From the NCBI GenBank assembly GCA_950022655.1, contig OX465592.1:744001-808000 (forward strand): 64,000 bases of DNA. The letters are read 5' to 3'. A program made the position numbers and the translations under genes. This stretch comes from Alentia gelatinosa (Eukaryota > Annelida > Polychaeta > Phyllodocida > Polynoidae). Shown piece by piece: positions 10,489 through 21,696 of the stretch. The notes under the pieces were generated by a model. The model searched no databases. It was not told where the DNA came from and saw only the letters and a list, made by a program, of their open reading frames with translations. How positions within the stretch are numbered: position 1 is the stretch's first letter; every line of letters starts with the position of its first letter.

Positions 10489-11548
10489 CTGTGACGAGAA
10501 ATCAGACAGGAAAGTGGCGTGAGTAACTTTACATCATCACGTCCTGTGACGAGAAATCAGACAGGAAAGTGGCGTGAGTAACTTTACATCACGTCTTGTG
10601 ACGAGAAATGAAACAGGAAAGTGGCGTGAGTAACTTTACAACATCACGTCCTGTGACGAGAAATGAAACAGGAAAGTGGCGTGAGTAACTTTACAACATC
10701 ACGTCCTGTGACGAGAAATGAAACAGGAAAGTGGCGTGAGTAACTTTACATCACGTCTTGTGACGAGAAATGAAACAGGAAAGTGGCGTGAGTAACTTTA
10801 CAACATCACGTCCTGTGACGAGAAATGAAACAGGAAAGTGGCACGTGAGTAACTTTACATCACATCCTGTCACGAGAAATCAGACAGGAAAGTGAATAAC
10901 TTTACATCATCACGTCCTGTGACGAGAAATCAGACAGGAAAGTGGCGTGAATAACTTTACATCATCACGTCCTGTGACGAGATATCAGACAGGAAAGTGG
11001 CGTGAATAACTTTATATTATCACATCCTGTGATGAGAAATGAAACAGGAAAGTGGCGTGAGTAACTTTACAGCATCACGTCCTGTGACGAGAAATCAAAC
11101 AGGAAACTGGCGTGTGAATAACTTTATATTATCACATCCTGTGACGAGAAATCAGACAGGAAAGTGAATAACTTTACAGCATCACATCCTGTGACGAGAA
11201 ATCAGACAGGAAACTGGCACGTGAATAACTTTATATTATCACATCCTGTGTCGAGAAATCAGACAGGAAAGTGGCATGAGTAACTTTACATCACGTCCTG
11301 TGTCGAGAAATCAAACAGGAAAGTGGCGTGAGTAAATTTACATCACCACGTCCTGTGTCGAGAAATCAGACAGGAAAGTGGCGTGAGTAACTTTACATCA
11401 CCACGTCCTGTGACGAGAAATCAGACAGGAAAGTGGCGTGAGTAACTTTACATCACGTCCTGTGACGAGAAATCAGACAGGAAACTGGCGTGTGAATAAC
11501 TTTATATTATCACATCCTGTGACGAGAAATCAGACAGGAAAGTGGCGT
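10486..11548. repeat. 52-57-bp minisatellite carrying an ORC4 acceptor and exon start
   Basis: About 19 units. On the minus strand each has GATTTCTCGTCACAG then GACGTGATG (variants GATGTGATA and others), i.e. the acceptor and first three codons (Asp-Val-Met) of the adjacent exon. A few copies have lost the AG environment or carry TCGACACAG. The filler is TAAAGTTACTCACGCCAC. Confidence 0.95.
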
Positions 11549-12183
11549 TACAGAAACTGAGAGCAAATGGAGGGCAAAAAAACATCATATTCGAACCCTT
11601 AACCGGGTCAGTCTGTCAATGTTTGTGTTTTTTTCAAAGAGGTACATAAACAGGGCTCTGCATATTCTGACCAGGTTTTTCTCTTACAAAAACACTATGC
11701 TATCACATAAACATGTTGCCCACCTGACATATTTATAAAATGATGATCTAAAATGAAGTGATGTACCCTTAACCGGGGTTAAAAAGCATTCCAAAAGCAG
11801 TGAAATAACCGTCCCCTGAGGCAGGGTGTCCACTTAAGCAGGGTTAAAATAAACTGAAATAGAGAGAAAAATTCTGTTCCAAGCCAATTGTCCCTTGAAG
11901 CGGGGTGACCCTTCAGCGGGGTGACCCCTTAACCCATTCACGGTGGGTGATGCCAATGGCAACACTTTCTTGAATATGCAAAATTTCGTTTTTATGGAAA
12001 AGAAAAGGAAATATTGGATATATAATCTTGAAATTTTCACAGATTATAGATGTAAGACCTAGGTAAAGATTATATGCAGATATGTATTAAGATGAAGGGT
12101 TAGGCAGGATTTCCCTTAAGTGGGGTGTCCCTGAAGCAGGGCACCCTTAAGTGAGGTGTCCCTGAAGCACAGTGTCCGCTAAC
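11549..12183. repeat. CCCTTAA-GCGGGGTG-rich dispersed element
   Basis: Repeated phrases CCCTTAACCGGG, CCCTTGAAGCGGGGTGACC, CCCTTAAGTGGGGTGTCCC. A similar inverted phrase (CGCCTAACGGACACCCCGCC) occurs at 37245. Probably a non-autonomous element. The minus open frame at 11834-12040 lies across it and is not credible as a gene. Confidence 0.5.
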
Positions 12184-13042
12184 GCAGGGTGTTACTGTAC
12201 TGGGATGCCGGTGTTTTTGTTGCTGTTTACAGTTTCCCTCCCGTCTTTAAATTACGCAGGGTGTTACTGTACTGGGATGCCGGTGTTTTTGTTGCTGTTA
12301 ACAGTTTCCCTCCCGTCTTTAAATTACGCAGGGTGTTACTGTACTGGGATGCCGGTGTTTTTGTTGCTGTTAACAGTTTCCCTCCCGTCTTTAAATTACG
12401 CAGGGTGTTACTGTACTGGGATGCCGGTGTTTTTGTTGCTGTTGACAGTTTCCCTCCCGTCTTTAAATTACGCAGGGTGTTACTGTACTGGGATGCCGGT
12501 GTTTTTGTTGCTGTTGACAGTTTCCCTCCCGTCTTTAAATTACGCAGGGTGTTACTGTACTGGGATGCCTGTGTTTTTGTTGCTGTTGACAGTTCCCCTC
12601 CCGTCTTTAAATTACGCAGGGTGTTACTGTACTGGGATGCCGGTGTTTTTGTTGCTGTTAACAGTTTCCCTCCCGTCTTTAAATTACGCAGGGTGTTACT
12701 GTACTGGGATGCCGGTGTTTTTGTTGCTGTTGACAGTTCCCCTCCCGTCTTTAAATTACGCAGGGTGTTACTGTACTGGGATGCCGGTGTTTTTGTTGCT
12801 GTTAACAGTTTCCCTCCCGTCTTTAAATTACGCAGGGTGTTACTGTACTGGGATGCCGGTGTTTTTGTTGCTGTTGACAGTTTCCCTCCCGTCTTTAAAT
12901 TACGCAGGGTGTTACTGTACTGGGATGCCGGTGTTTTTGTTGCTGTTTACAGTGTCCCTCCCGTCTTTAAATTACGCAGGGTGTTACTGTACTGGGATGC
13001 CGGTGTTTTTGTTGCTGTTGACAGTTTCCCTCCCGTCTTTAA
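12184..13042. repeat. 72-bp minisatellite, 12 units
   Basis: Twelve units of exactly 72 bp with few substitutions (CTGTTAACAG, CTGTTGACAG, CTGTTTACAG; TTTCCCTCC or TTCCCCTCC). Because 72 is a multiple of three, two plus-strand frames stay open for over 300 codons with a 24-residue period. This is a repeat artefact: no start context, no flanking homology. Confidence 0.95.
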
Positions 13043-13440
13043 GTTCCCCAGCAGCAGGAGTCAACACACGACTCGACACTCTCACGTCCGTCTAATCCAC
13101 CAATCCACACCGCTGCTGATCGATCGGCGATCGTTTTAATTGCTACAATTAGAGCCTAATGTTGCGTCCTCTCATCCACAAAGTAGGTAGTTAGGTTGAT
13201 CGGCTCAGCGCGCCGTGGTGTGTGGTGTTTGTGGTCGCCCCTCGTCCTGTCGCCTCGCCCCCCCCGCAGGCCCACTCCCGTAAATCGGCGTGACGTCACC
13301 GTCTTAGTGTAAGCCTCCTTAGTTACTCCTCCCGCCACCAGGAGGCCGCCTCGTTCTCGATACGTGACGTCACTACAGACGCGGGGCGGACGCTTGACGG
13401 ACGCGGGACAGACGCGAGGCAGACGCCGAACCCCAACCAC
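13043..13440. other. GC-rich stretch, unassigned
   Basis: CpG-rich. 13375-13430 contains GACGCGGGACAGACGCG-like short repeats similar to those at 62660-62715. The minus open frame at 13156-13449 has no recognisable domain. No splice context was convincing. Confidence 0.35.
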
Positions 13441-13900
13441 CACTCTCAATCTTTTTTCTTTTCTTTTTTTTTATTGAGCAAAACATTTATTGGGTAGAGC
13501 GTATTTTCAGAGTACATTTGGTCCGTAGAAAACTCAATAGTACATCTCAAAAGTACAATGTCACATTTGGTCGTAGTACCTCTTATTGTTTAGAAAAAGA
13601 AAACCATTTTTGTTGCTGCCTTTTAAATTCTTTTCCCCTTAATTACTATAAAATCAGTGTGCTCTACAAATTCGTAAGCTGGCCTATCTAGGGCCTAACA
13701 AACTGAACATAGTTTCCCTTAGACTTGCTCAAGTGTTTGATTATGAACATTATTCAAATGATTAATCACAATCATAATAAAGTTGTATGTACCCTTCTCT
13801 GACTGGCCCATGAATCCCAGCGAGGAGGGTAGCCATAGGATGAAGGGACTGGAACCAGTCTAAGTTTCCCTCTATTCCAACTTGTAATAAAATTAGGGGT
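13441..13900 (-). mobile_element. Possible 3' end of a poly(A) retroposon
   Basis: Starts with a T-rich run (13450-13473), followed by TATTGAGCAAAACATTTATTGGG, which on the minus strand puts AATAAA-type signals just before a poly(A)-like tail. No coding domain is readable, so it may be a LINE 3' UTR or a processed copy. Confidence 0.35.
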
Positions 13901-13904
13901 GTTG

Positions 13905-15585
13905 GTGACAGTCTGACTGCACCTGGTCTCCTAACTGTATCTGTTTATGTCAGAGCACTGTAACATGCAGACACCCCGCGTGTGGCTGTCCTAACTAATA
14001 AACAACAACATCCTAACTGTGTCTGTTTATGTCAGAGCACTGTAATATGCAGACACCCCGCGTGTGGCCGTCCTAACTAATAAACAACAACATCCTAACT
14101 GTGTCTGTTTATGTCAGAGCACTGTAACATGCAGACACCCCGCGTGTGGACGTCCTAACTAATAAACAACAACATCCTAACTGTGTCTGTTTATGTCAGA
14201 GCACTGTAACATGCAGACACCCCGCGTGTGGCCGTCCTAACTAATAAACAACAACATCCTAACTGTGTCTGTTTATGTCAGAGCACTGTAACATGCAGAC
14301 ACCCCGCGTGTGGCCGTCCTAACTAATAAACAACAACATCCTAACTGTGTCTGTTTATGTCAGAGCACTGTAACATGCAGACACCCCGCGTGTGGCCGTC
14401 CTAACTAATAAACAACAACATCCTAACTGTGTCTGTTTATGTCAGAGCACTGTAACATGCAGACACCCCGCGTGTGGCCGTCCTAACTAATAAACAACAA
14501 CATCCTAACTGTGTCTGTTTATGTCAGAGCACTGTAACATGCAGACACCCCGCGTGTGGACGTCCTAACTAATAAACAACAACATCCTAACTGTGTCTGT
14601 TTATGTCAGAGCACTGTAACATGCAGACACCCCGCGTGTGGCCGTCCTAACTAATAAACAACAACATCCTAACTGTGTCTGTTTATGTCAGAGCACTGTA
14701 ACATGCAGACACCCCGCGTGTGGCCGTCCTAACTAATAAACAACAACATCCTAACTGTGTCTGTTTATGTCAGAGCACTGTAACATGCAGACACCCCGCG
14801 TGTGGACGTCCTAGCTAATAAACAACAACATCCTAACTGTGTCTGTTTATGTCAGAGCACTGTAACATGCAGACACCCCGCGTGTGGACGTCCTAACTAA
14901 TAAACAACAACATCCTAACTGTGTCTGTTTATGTCAGAGCACTGTAACATGCAGACACCCCGCGTGTGGCCGTCCTAACTAATAAACAACAACATCCTAA
15001 CTGTGTCTGTTTATGTCAGAGCACTGTAACATGCAGACACCCCGCGTGTGGACGTCCTAACTAATAAACAACAACATCCTAACTGTGTCTGTTTATGTCA
15101 GAGCACTGTAACATGCAGACACCCCGCGTGTGGCCGTCCTAACTAATAAACAACAACATCCTAACTGTGTCTGTTTATGTCAGAGCACTGTAACATGCAG
15201 ACACCCCGCGTGTGGCCGTCCTAACTAATAAACAACAACATCCTAACTGTGTCTGTTTATGTCAGAGCACTGTAACATGCAGACACCCCGCGTGTGGCTG
15301 TCCTAACTAATAAACAACAACATCCTAACTGTGTCTGTTTATGTCAGAGCACTGTAACATGCAGACACCCCGCGTGTGGCCGTCCTAACTAATAAACAAC
15401 ATCCTAACTGTGTCTGTTTATGTCAGAGCACTGTAACATGCAGACACCCCGCGTGTGGCCGTCCTAACTAATAAACAACAACATCCTAACTGTGTCTGTT
15501 TATGTCAGAGCACTGTAACATGCAGACACCCCGCGTGTGGACGTCCTAGCTAATAAACAACAACATCCTAACTGTGTCTGTTTAT
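13905..15585. repeat. 82-bp minisatellite, about 20 units
   Basis: Highly homogeneous 82-bp units beginning CCTAACTGTGTCTGTTTATG and ending AATAAACAACAACAT; variants differ at GTGTGGCCG, GTGTGGACG or GTGTGGCTG. The first ~45 bp on the left (GACAGTCTGACTGCACCTGG) belong to the 127-bp repeat that follows at 15585, so this array is nested in the other. Confidence 0.95.
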
Positions 15586-16935
15586 GTCACAGCGCGGCCA
15601 TGTGTGGTCGTCCATACTGATCAGGTTCAGCCCAGACTTGTATCATCAAAGTACGCGGGGTGTGGGTTATAACAGTCTGACTGCACCTGGTGTCCTAACT
15701 GTGTCTGTTTATGTCACAGCGCGGCCATGTTTGGACGTCCATACTGATCAGGTTCAGCGCGGACTTGTATCATCAGAGTACGCGGGGTGTGGGTTATAAC
15801 AGTCTGACTGCACCTGGTGTCCTAACTGTGTCTGTTTATGTCACAGCGCGGCCATGTTTGGTCGTCCATACTGATCAGGTTCAGCCCTGACTTGTATCAT
15901 CAGAGTACGCGGGGTGTGGGTTATAACAGTCTGACTGCACCTGGTGACAGTCTGACTGCACCTGGTGTCCTAACTGTGGACGTTTATGTCACAGCACGGC
16001 CATGTTTGGACGTCCATACTGATCAGGTTCAGCGCGGACTTGTATCATCAGAGTACGCGGGGTGTGGGTGACGGTCTGACTGCACCTGGTCTTCTAACTG
16101 TGGACGTTTATGTCACAGCGCGGCCATGTTTGGACGTCCATACTGATCAGGTTCAGCGCGGACTTGTATCATCAGAGTACGCGGGGTGTGGGTGACGGTC
16201 TGACTGCACCTGGTCTTCTAACTGTGGACGTTTATGTCACAGCGCGGCCATGTTTGGACGTCCATACTGATCAGGTTCAGCGCGGACTTGTATCATCAGA
16301 GTACGCGGGGTGTGGGTGACGGTCTGACTGCACCTGGTCTTCTAACTGTGGACGTTTATGTCACAGCGCGGCCATGTTGGGACGTCCATACTGATCAGGT
16401 TCAGCGCGGACTTGTATCATCAGAGTACGCGGGGTGTGGGTGACGGTCTGACTGCACCTGGTCTTCTAACTGTGGACGTTTATGTCACAGCGCGGCCATG
16501 TTTGGACGTCCATACTGATCAGGTTCAGCGCGGACTTGTATCATCAGAGTACGCGGGGTGTGGGTTATAACAGTCTGACTGCACCTTGTCTCCTAACTGT
16601 GGACGTTTATGTCACAGCACGGCCATGTTTGGACGTCCATACTGATCAGGTTCAGCGCGGACTTGTATCATCAGAGTACGCGGGGTGTGGGTTATAACAG
16701 TCTGACTGCACCTGGTCTCCTAACTGTGGACGTTTATGTCACAGCACGGCCATGTTTGGTCGTCCATACTGATCAGGTTCACCCCGGACTTGTATCATCA
16801 GAGTACGCGGGGTGTGGGTTATAACAGTCTGACTGCACCTGGTCTTCTAACTGTGGACGTTTATGTCACAGCGCGGCCATGTTTGGTCGTCCTTACTGAT
16901 CAGGTTCAGCCCAGACTTGTATCATCAAGTGTGAC
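15585..16935. repeat. 124/127-bp minisatellite, about 11 units
   Basis: Units contain TTTATGTCACAGCGCGGCCA, GTCCATACTGATCAGGTTCA and GTCTGACTGCACCTGGT. Left units have TGTGTCTGTTTATG, later ones TGTGGACGTTTATG. One unit has a 21-bp internal duplication near 15940. Overlapping short open frames in each unit are artefacts. Confidence 0.95.
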
Positions 16936-17945
16936 GTGAAGTTAAAGGTAACCTCTGTTTCCAGGTGAGGCATCGTCCCCTCAGAGTGGTTTTCTGTGTA
17001 CGGCAGAGACGCCGTCTTTGTGTAGGAGGACTTTGACCGTACACAGACACTCAATGTTGAATAACCACCAAGCCGCAGAGACGAGATTCAAGACACAAAG
17101 TAGTATGAGAGTAATTATATCCGTAAATTATGATACATTAAGAAGGAAACGCACGAGAGGAAGAGAACCTGGTCCGTACTCCACCGAGTTTGACAGCGGA
17201 GTAATACACGTAGCGAAGCTGTGTGAATTAGGTAGCGGTCAAACGAGAGAACTACCGGGGTGAGATAATCGACCTTACTGCCACGCATTCTTGCTTTCGT
17301 TGAATCAGAGGTGTGTCTATATTAGAAAAGAAGTGGTCAAATGCAAATGTCAAATGTAAATGTTTCTATGTGTTATCTTAGCCTGGAATAAACGTCCATA
17401 GGCTTAATTATGAAATCGTTCTCAACAGGCTTGCGAGTACGGTAACCCATTCTCAACGGGTGATAAACAGATAAATATTTCCAGTTTAACATAAAATCAG
17501 AAACATATTCGTGCTTGGTCTGAGTCCCTGTTCGCCATCTTATTTGGAGCGCTTCAGAATATTCACTCAGCTATCGCCTCGTTCATATTACTGCGCGCTC
17601 CAAACTCTATGGCGACCGAGGACACAGAACAAACACTCATCAGTTTATTTCTTAATATTCACATAATAGAGAGAACAGACAGACAGCATACAGATAAATT
17701 CTGCGCGTATACTTCACAGTTCGGAGCACTGTATAACTTTCATATAAATGTTGTTTTTTATTGCTTACACTCAATGCACATCCATCCCATAAAAAGAAAC
17801 ATAAAATCCAACAATAAAACCTCCACAGGTCCTCCAGAGTATGAATGACCTACTTCCTCCTGGTCATGGCTCAATGAACAGGAGTAAATCTACTCAGCAA
17901 ATACTCAGATCGCCCACTGGAAGTATCTGATCCGCGGCAAACTGT
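16936..17945. repeat. Foldback element copies and unassigned sequence
   Basis: 17164-17275 and 17385-17630 match the composite foldback element of 1588-1870 (GTCCGTACTCCACCGAGTTTG; GGGGTGAGATAA). The remainder, including 17630-17945, is AT-rich and shows no gene. Short plus-strand open frames start inside the element copies. Confidence 0.5.
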
Positions 17946-18049
17946 TGGACAAACTCTCCCAGGCGTGGCACGCTCACACACACTCACACACACACAAACC
18001 GATAGCTTTCCCCCTCGCTGCCACCAGGGGCCGCCGACCCGTGAAAGCC

Positions 18050-18140
18050 CCCCTGGCGGGCAGGTGGGGCGGTGGGCGGGCGGGCGGCCATTGGGTGAGC
18101 GTGTTGGGCGGCGTGGTTGACATTAGTGAGAGGACCAAGC
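18050..18140 (+). promoter_or_regulatory. CpG-rich candidate promoter of gene A
   Basis: GC boxes (GGGGCGGTGGGCGGGCGGGC) lie at 18066-18086, with an inverted CCAAT box (ATTGG at 18090-18094) just downstream. CpG density is far above the surrounding AT-rich DNA. There is no TATA box. The spacing to the candidate exon 1 donor at 18371 fits a CpG-type promoter. Transcription start is not determinable by eye. Confidence 0.45.
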
Positions 18141-18370
18141 CGGGGAGAAGCGGTGAAGCGGCGGAGAGGTAGATACACACATAACGGGGATACGGGGAGT
18201 GAGAGGTCAGTGCGGGGGTAGAACCAGACCGCTCCAGGGCCATACGCACCTCACAGATCATATCACACCCGTGTACAGTCAGAGGAATCTCACAGGGCCA
18301 TCTTTACATTGTCTTTACTTCAACTTGGAGATTTTGGTGACCGACGACGCTGGCCGCATAGAAACTGCAG
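18130..18370 (+). other. Candidate non-coding first exon of gene A
   Basis: Ends with GAAACTGCAG followed by a strong donor GTAAGATAT at 18371. Joining it to the acceptor CCCCCACACAG at 20122-20132 places G-ATGGCG directly after the junction. An ATG at 18199 opens a frame that would run out of frame into exon 2 and stop quickly, so either transcription starts after it or it is an upstream ORF. The left limit is arbitrary. Confidence 0.35.
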
Positions 18371-19774
18371 GTAAGATATGCCGTGACATATTGGGGATAT
18401 TTTCGCATTTTCTAATAGTTGGGGTGGTGTATTTTATTTGTTAAACATGCTTTACACAAAACTGATCTAATGAAACAACCTAAGTTCTCATATTCCGATG
18501 GCGGACTATTCATTATCCACCTTTTATAGAACGTGTCACCTTCTCCCATCTCTCAGCGCTCCCGTATATTTTCTAGCCCTCTCATCAGAAACCTAATCCG
18601 CAATTGTTTCCTCAGAATTCATACATATATTTTTATCTTTTACTGGCAATCTCATTGTTGAGCACCGCCACTATAGATAATAAATCGTTAAAAAGAAGTT
18701 TGTACCAACCAGGGGCCTTTTGAATCAAAGTCCAGGGGTTTAATAATTTTCAAGCTCGTTCTCTAAGACAGTTATAGGCAATGGATCGGTTGATGTTACC
18801 CCAACATAGATGTGTGCTAAGAATGCTCTGATGCTTTCTTAGCACACATCTATGTTGGGGTAACATCAACCGACTTGTAAATTGTAAACCTGTTGTATAT
18901 ATGTTGCATGATGTACATGCCTGTGAACAAAATGAGAGGAATGTAAAAGGATCATACTATAGCTGGGGGCGCGTTGAGACCAGTCCAGCAGGACAGAGCG
19001 CCACTCAGGTTAAATAAATGTCTTTAAAAAAAAGAATAAAATAAAAAAAAGAAAAGAAGGTTATTGTTTAATAACATTTACGTTCATTTACTAAGACAGT
19101 ATTAGCCGCCCATAAGGTCTTCCATAAGTGTTGACTAAGTTGTCCCACATCGTCCCTGGGTCTCGTTGGCGTCCAGAAACGACCTTAATTTATTCTACGG
19201 ACCCCAGACCGAGATTGATTTTATTCAATTCCGAAAGGGTTTTTACTTGGAGCATCGCAATTCAGTAGAACCCGGCGTTGGCCCATTAAGTGTTGAATAA
19301 AGTTGATCGTCCCTGTGTCTCTATGGCGTACACAAAAGGGTCTAAATGTAGGATCCTAGATTATGAAACGTACCCTAGGGCATCCTTCGCCGATTTCAGT
19401 AGTCTGTCAGTGGTCCGGTGCTGCCGTGGTTGCACCGGGGTATGGCTGGGTGCGCCAGATTTATTGAGATTTCAAATTTTTAACCATAAGAAAATAACAT
19501 ATTGATATTTAAGATACCAGTAATTATTGATTGACTCTAAATCCTGAGGATGCACTTTCAGTGAAGTATCCCTGAGAGTTATAAAAAGCTGGTGTGTTCC
19601 GTAAAACTTTCACTTGACTGTATTAAACCCTAATGAAGGACTGATTTACAAAAAGTAGACATTCAGACGAAAACAGAGGCTAAAAGTAGGCGTACTAAAC
19701 TGTTTTTGGACTTCTATTGGCAGTTTGTGGGTATTCAACACTTTCGTCATTAATTTATCAGAATATTGTATCCT
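18371..19774. other. Gene A intron 1 (candidate)
   Basis: Mostly AT-rich. Holds a perfect 38-bp hairpin at 18786-18873 and, at 18960-19060, GTTAAATAAATGTCTTTAAAA running into an A-rich tail, which looks like the 3' end of a retroposon in plus orientation. No coding exon recognised. The open frame at 19290-19505 has no supporting feature. Confidence 0.4.
18786..18873. repeat. Perfect 38-bp inverted repeat with 12-nt loop
   Basis: Left arm 18786-18823 (starts TCGGTTGATGTTACCCC) is the exact reverse complement of right arm 18836-18873. The loop is TGCTCTGATGCT. The absence of any mismatch suggests a young foldback or selection for a long hairpin RNA. Confidence 0.9.
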
Positions 19775-20120
19775 TATAATAAATCCCATAAAATGATTAA
19801 ATAATGACCGAATTCCACCCCGCACTTGTAGTAAATCCCGTAAAATGATTAAATAACGACTGAATTCCTCCCACACTTGTAGTAAATCCCGTAAAATGAT
19901 TAAATAACGACTGAATTCTACCCCGCACTTGTAGTAAATCCCGTAAAATGAGGAAATAACTGAATTCCACCCCGCACTTGTAATAAATCCCGTAACATGA
20001 TTAAATAACGACTGAATTCCTCCCACACTTGTAATAAATCCCGTAACATGATTAAATAACGACTGAATTCCTCCCCACACTTGTAGTAAATCCCGTAACA
20101 TGATTGAATAACGACTGACT
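19775..20120. repeat. ~50-bp minisatellite upstream of gene A coding exon
   Basis: Seven units with GTAGTAAATCCCGTAA(A/C)ATG, then AATAACGACTGAATTCC and a C-rich CCCACACTTG. The last unit runs into the real acceptor CCCCCACACAG, so each unit has a polypyrimidine tract like the acceptor but ends TTG instead of CAG. Minus open frames through the array are artefacts. Confidence 0.9.
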
Positions 20121-20133
20121 TCCCCCACACAGG

Positions 20134-20622
20134 ATGGCGGCGACCCAGCGGCTGATGAAGACCCACGTGATCATCCCGGCCCACCAGTGTCACTACTGCT
20201 TCTACCAGTACACCACCCTCCACCCGTGCATCTTCTGTAAGGACTGCCTCAACAAGTGTCATGACGTCATCGACCGCTCCACCAATGGCCTCATCCGACG
20301 CAACCTCCACCTGACCATGCAGCGGGAGAAGATCAGGCTGAAGGTGAGCGGAGCCGACACGACGCCTGGCGGCTCGGGCCCGAACCAGCGCGAGACGCGC
20401 CAGTGGAAGATCCTGGAGCGGAAGACGCTGGAGCTGGAGAAACGAGCGACGCGGTGCGGGTTCTGTCTGCCCACGGAGCGGCGCAGCAGGCTGGTGCGTT
20501 TCTGCGGTCACTGTCACAAACACATGTGTGCGTCGTGTGACGTCAAACACAGTCAACACACACTCTCCAAGCACCACGCCACGGTGGACCTGCTGGCCGA
20601 GAACAACAGCGCCCTCATGTAG
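20134..20622 (+). CDS. Gene A: cysteine-rich zinc-binding protein, B-box-like C-terminus
   Basis: A 162-residue protein, function unknown. N-terminal cysteine cluster: C19-x2-C22-x9-C32-x2-C35-x2-C38-x3-C42. Then a charged, probably helical linker (residues 55-105), then C108-x2-C111-x12-C124-x2-C127-x4-C132-x2-C135-x3-H139 with further histidines at 142, 147 and 148. The spacing resembles a B-box zinc finger as in TRIM proteins. There is no RING, signal peptide or membrane segment. The start ATG follows directly after a good acceptor (CCCCCACACAG) and a single G, so it is probably the first codon of exon 2 behind a non-coding exon; an upstream coding exon is not excluded. Codon use is GC-rich, unlike the flanking DNA, which supports real coding. 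The same pattern (CxFCxxCL, then CGFC ... HATVDL) occurs in gene B at 47.5 kb on the other strand. Confidence 0.82.
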   Translation: MAATQRLMKTHVIIPAHQCHYCFYQYTTLHPCIFCKDCLNKCHDVIDRSTNGLIRRNLHLTMQREKIRLKVSGADTTPGGSGPNQRETRQWKILERKTLELEKRATRCGFCLPTERRSRLVRFCGHCHKHMCASCDVKHSQHTLSKHHATVDLLAENNSALM

Positions 20623-21067
20623 CCGAATGACGCTCTACTTCCGGTTAACCGAGCCTGGTGGATGATGGCAGAACTAGCAATCACTCTGTGCCCTGAAGTA
20701 TAGAGTACATAGCTAGTGTGCTATAGAGGCGGCCATCTTGCCCCCAGACGTCATCTGAAACACCTGGTGGCAGGTTCAATTATCAATGGATTTTATCAAA
20801 GATATTTTCTGGGGCTTGCCACGGAGGAATCTTAGCTTGAACACATATTAGGGCAGGCAGAAAGTAGTGCCAAAAGGCGCGTTGGAGCTATGGCGGATAG
20901 AAATAAACACTGAGATTTTATCCGCTGAGATATGACTTTATTCCAGTCGTGCTTGACGACCTTGGACTGTTGTGACTGACTGATTATTGCGCTAAGGTGG
21001 CCTAGACGTGGCTTCGTTGAACTAAACACTCATTATTCATATTTAGTCCCGGTAAGTTAAGGGGAAT
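20623..21067. other. Gene A 3' flank
   Basis: Likely 3' UTR followed by intergenic DNA. An AATAAA is present at 20902-20907 but is not clearly placed. 20640-20800 resembles 45770-46010 in inverted order (GCAAGATGGC, CAATCACTCTGTGCCCT, AAGCCCCA), so part of it is a dispersed repeat. Confidence 0.4.
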
Positions 21068-21690
21068 GTGGAGAGAGACTAGTCCATGTCTTACTGCAGT
21101 GAAGTGACTAGTCCATGTCTTACTGCAGTGAAGAGACTAGTCCATGTCTTACTGCAGTGAAGAGACTAGTCCATGTCTTACTGCAGTAAAGTGACTAGTC
21201 CATGTCTTACTGCAGTGAAGTGACTAGTCCATGTCTTACTGCAGTGAAGTGACTAGTCCATGTCTTACTGCAGTGAAGAGACTAGTCCATGTCTTACTGC
21301 AGTAAAGTGACTAGTCCATGTCTTACTGCAGTGAAGTGACTAGTCCATGTCTTACTGCAGTGAAGTGACTAGTCCATGTCTTACTGCAGTGAAGAGACTA
21401 GTCCATGTCTTACTGCAGTGAAGTGACTAGTCCATGTCTTACTGCAGTAAAGAGACTAGTCCATGTCTTACTGCAGTGAAGTGACTAGTCCATGTCTTAC
21501 TGCAGTGAAGTGACTAGTCCATGTCTTACTGCAGTAAAGAGACTAGTCCATATCTTACTGCAGTGAAGAGACTAGTCCATGTCTTACTGCAGTAAAGAGA
21601 CTAGTCCATGTCTTACTGCAGTGAAGTGACTAGTCCATGTCTTACTGCAGTGAAGTGACTAGTCCATGTCTTACTGCAGTGAAGAAAGAG
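21068..21690. repeat. 29-bp minisatellite, about 21 units
   Basis: Units of GACTAGTCCATGTCTTACTG followed by CAGTGAAGT; variants end AGTGAAGA or AGTAAAGT. Nearly invariant, which implies recent expansion. Confidence 0.95.
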
Positions 21691-21696
21691 CAGTTC

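Noticed and set aside
12172..13139. Two overlapping plus-strand open frames over 300 codons with hydrophobic 24-residue repeats
   Set aside because: Caused by the 72-bp period; two frames are open at once and there is no start context, signal or homology outside the array.
15584..16939. Row of ~70-codon open frames starting MSQ(R/H)GHV
   Set aside because: One per 124/127-bp repeat unit, each stopping in the next unit; a repeat artefact.
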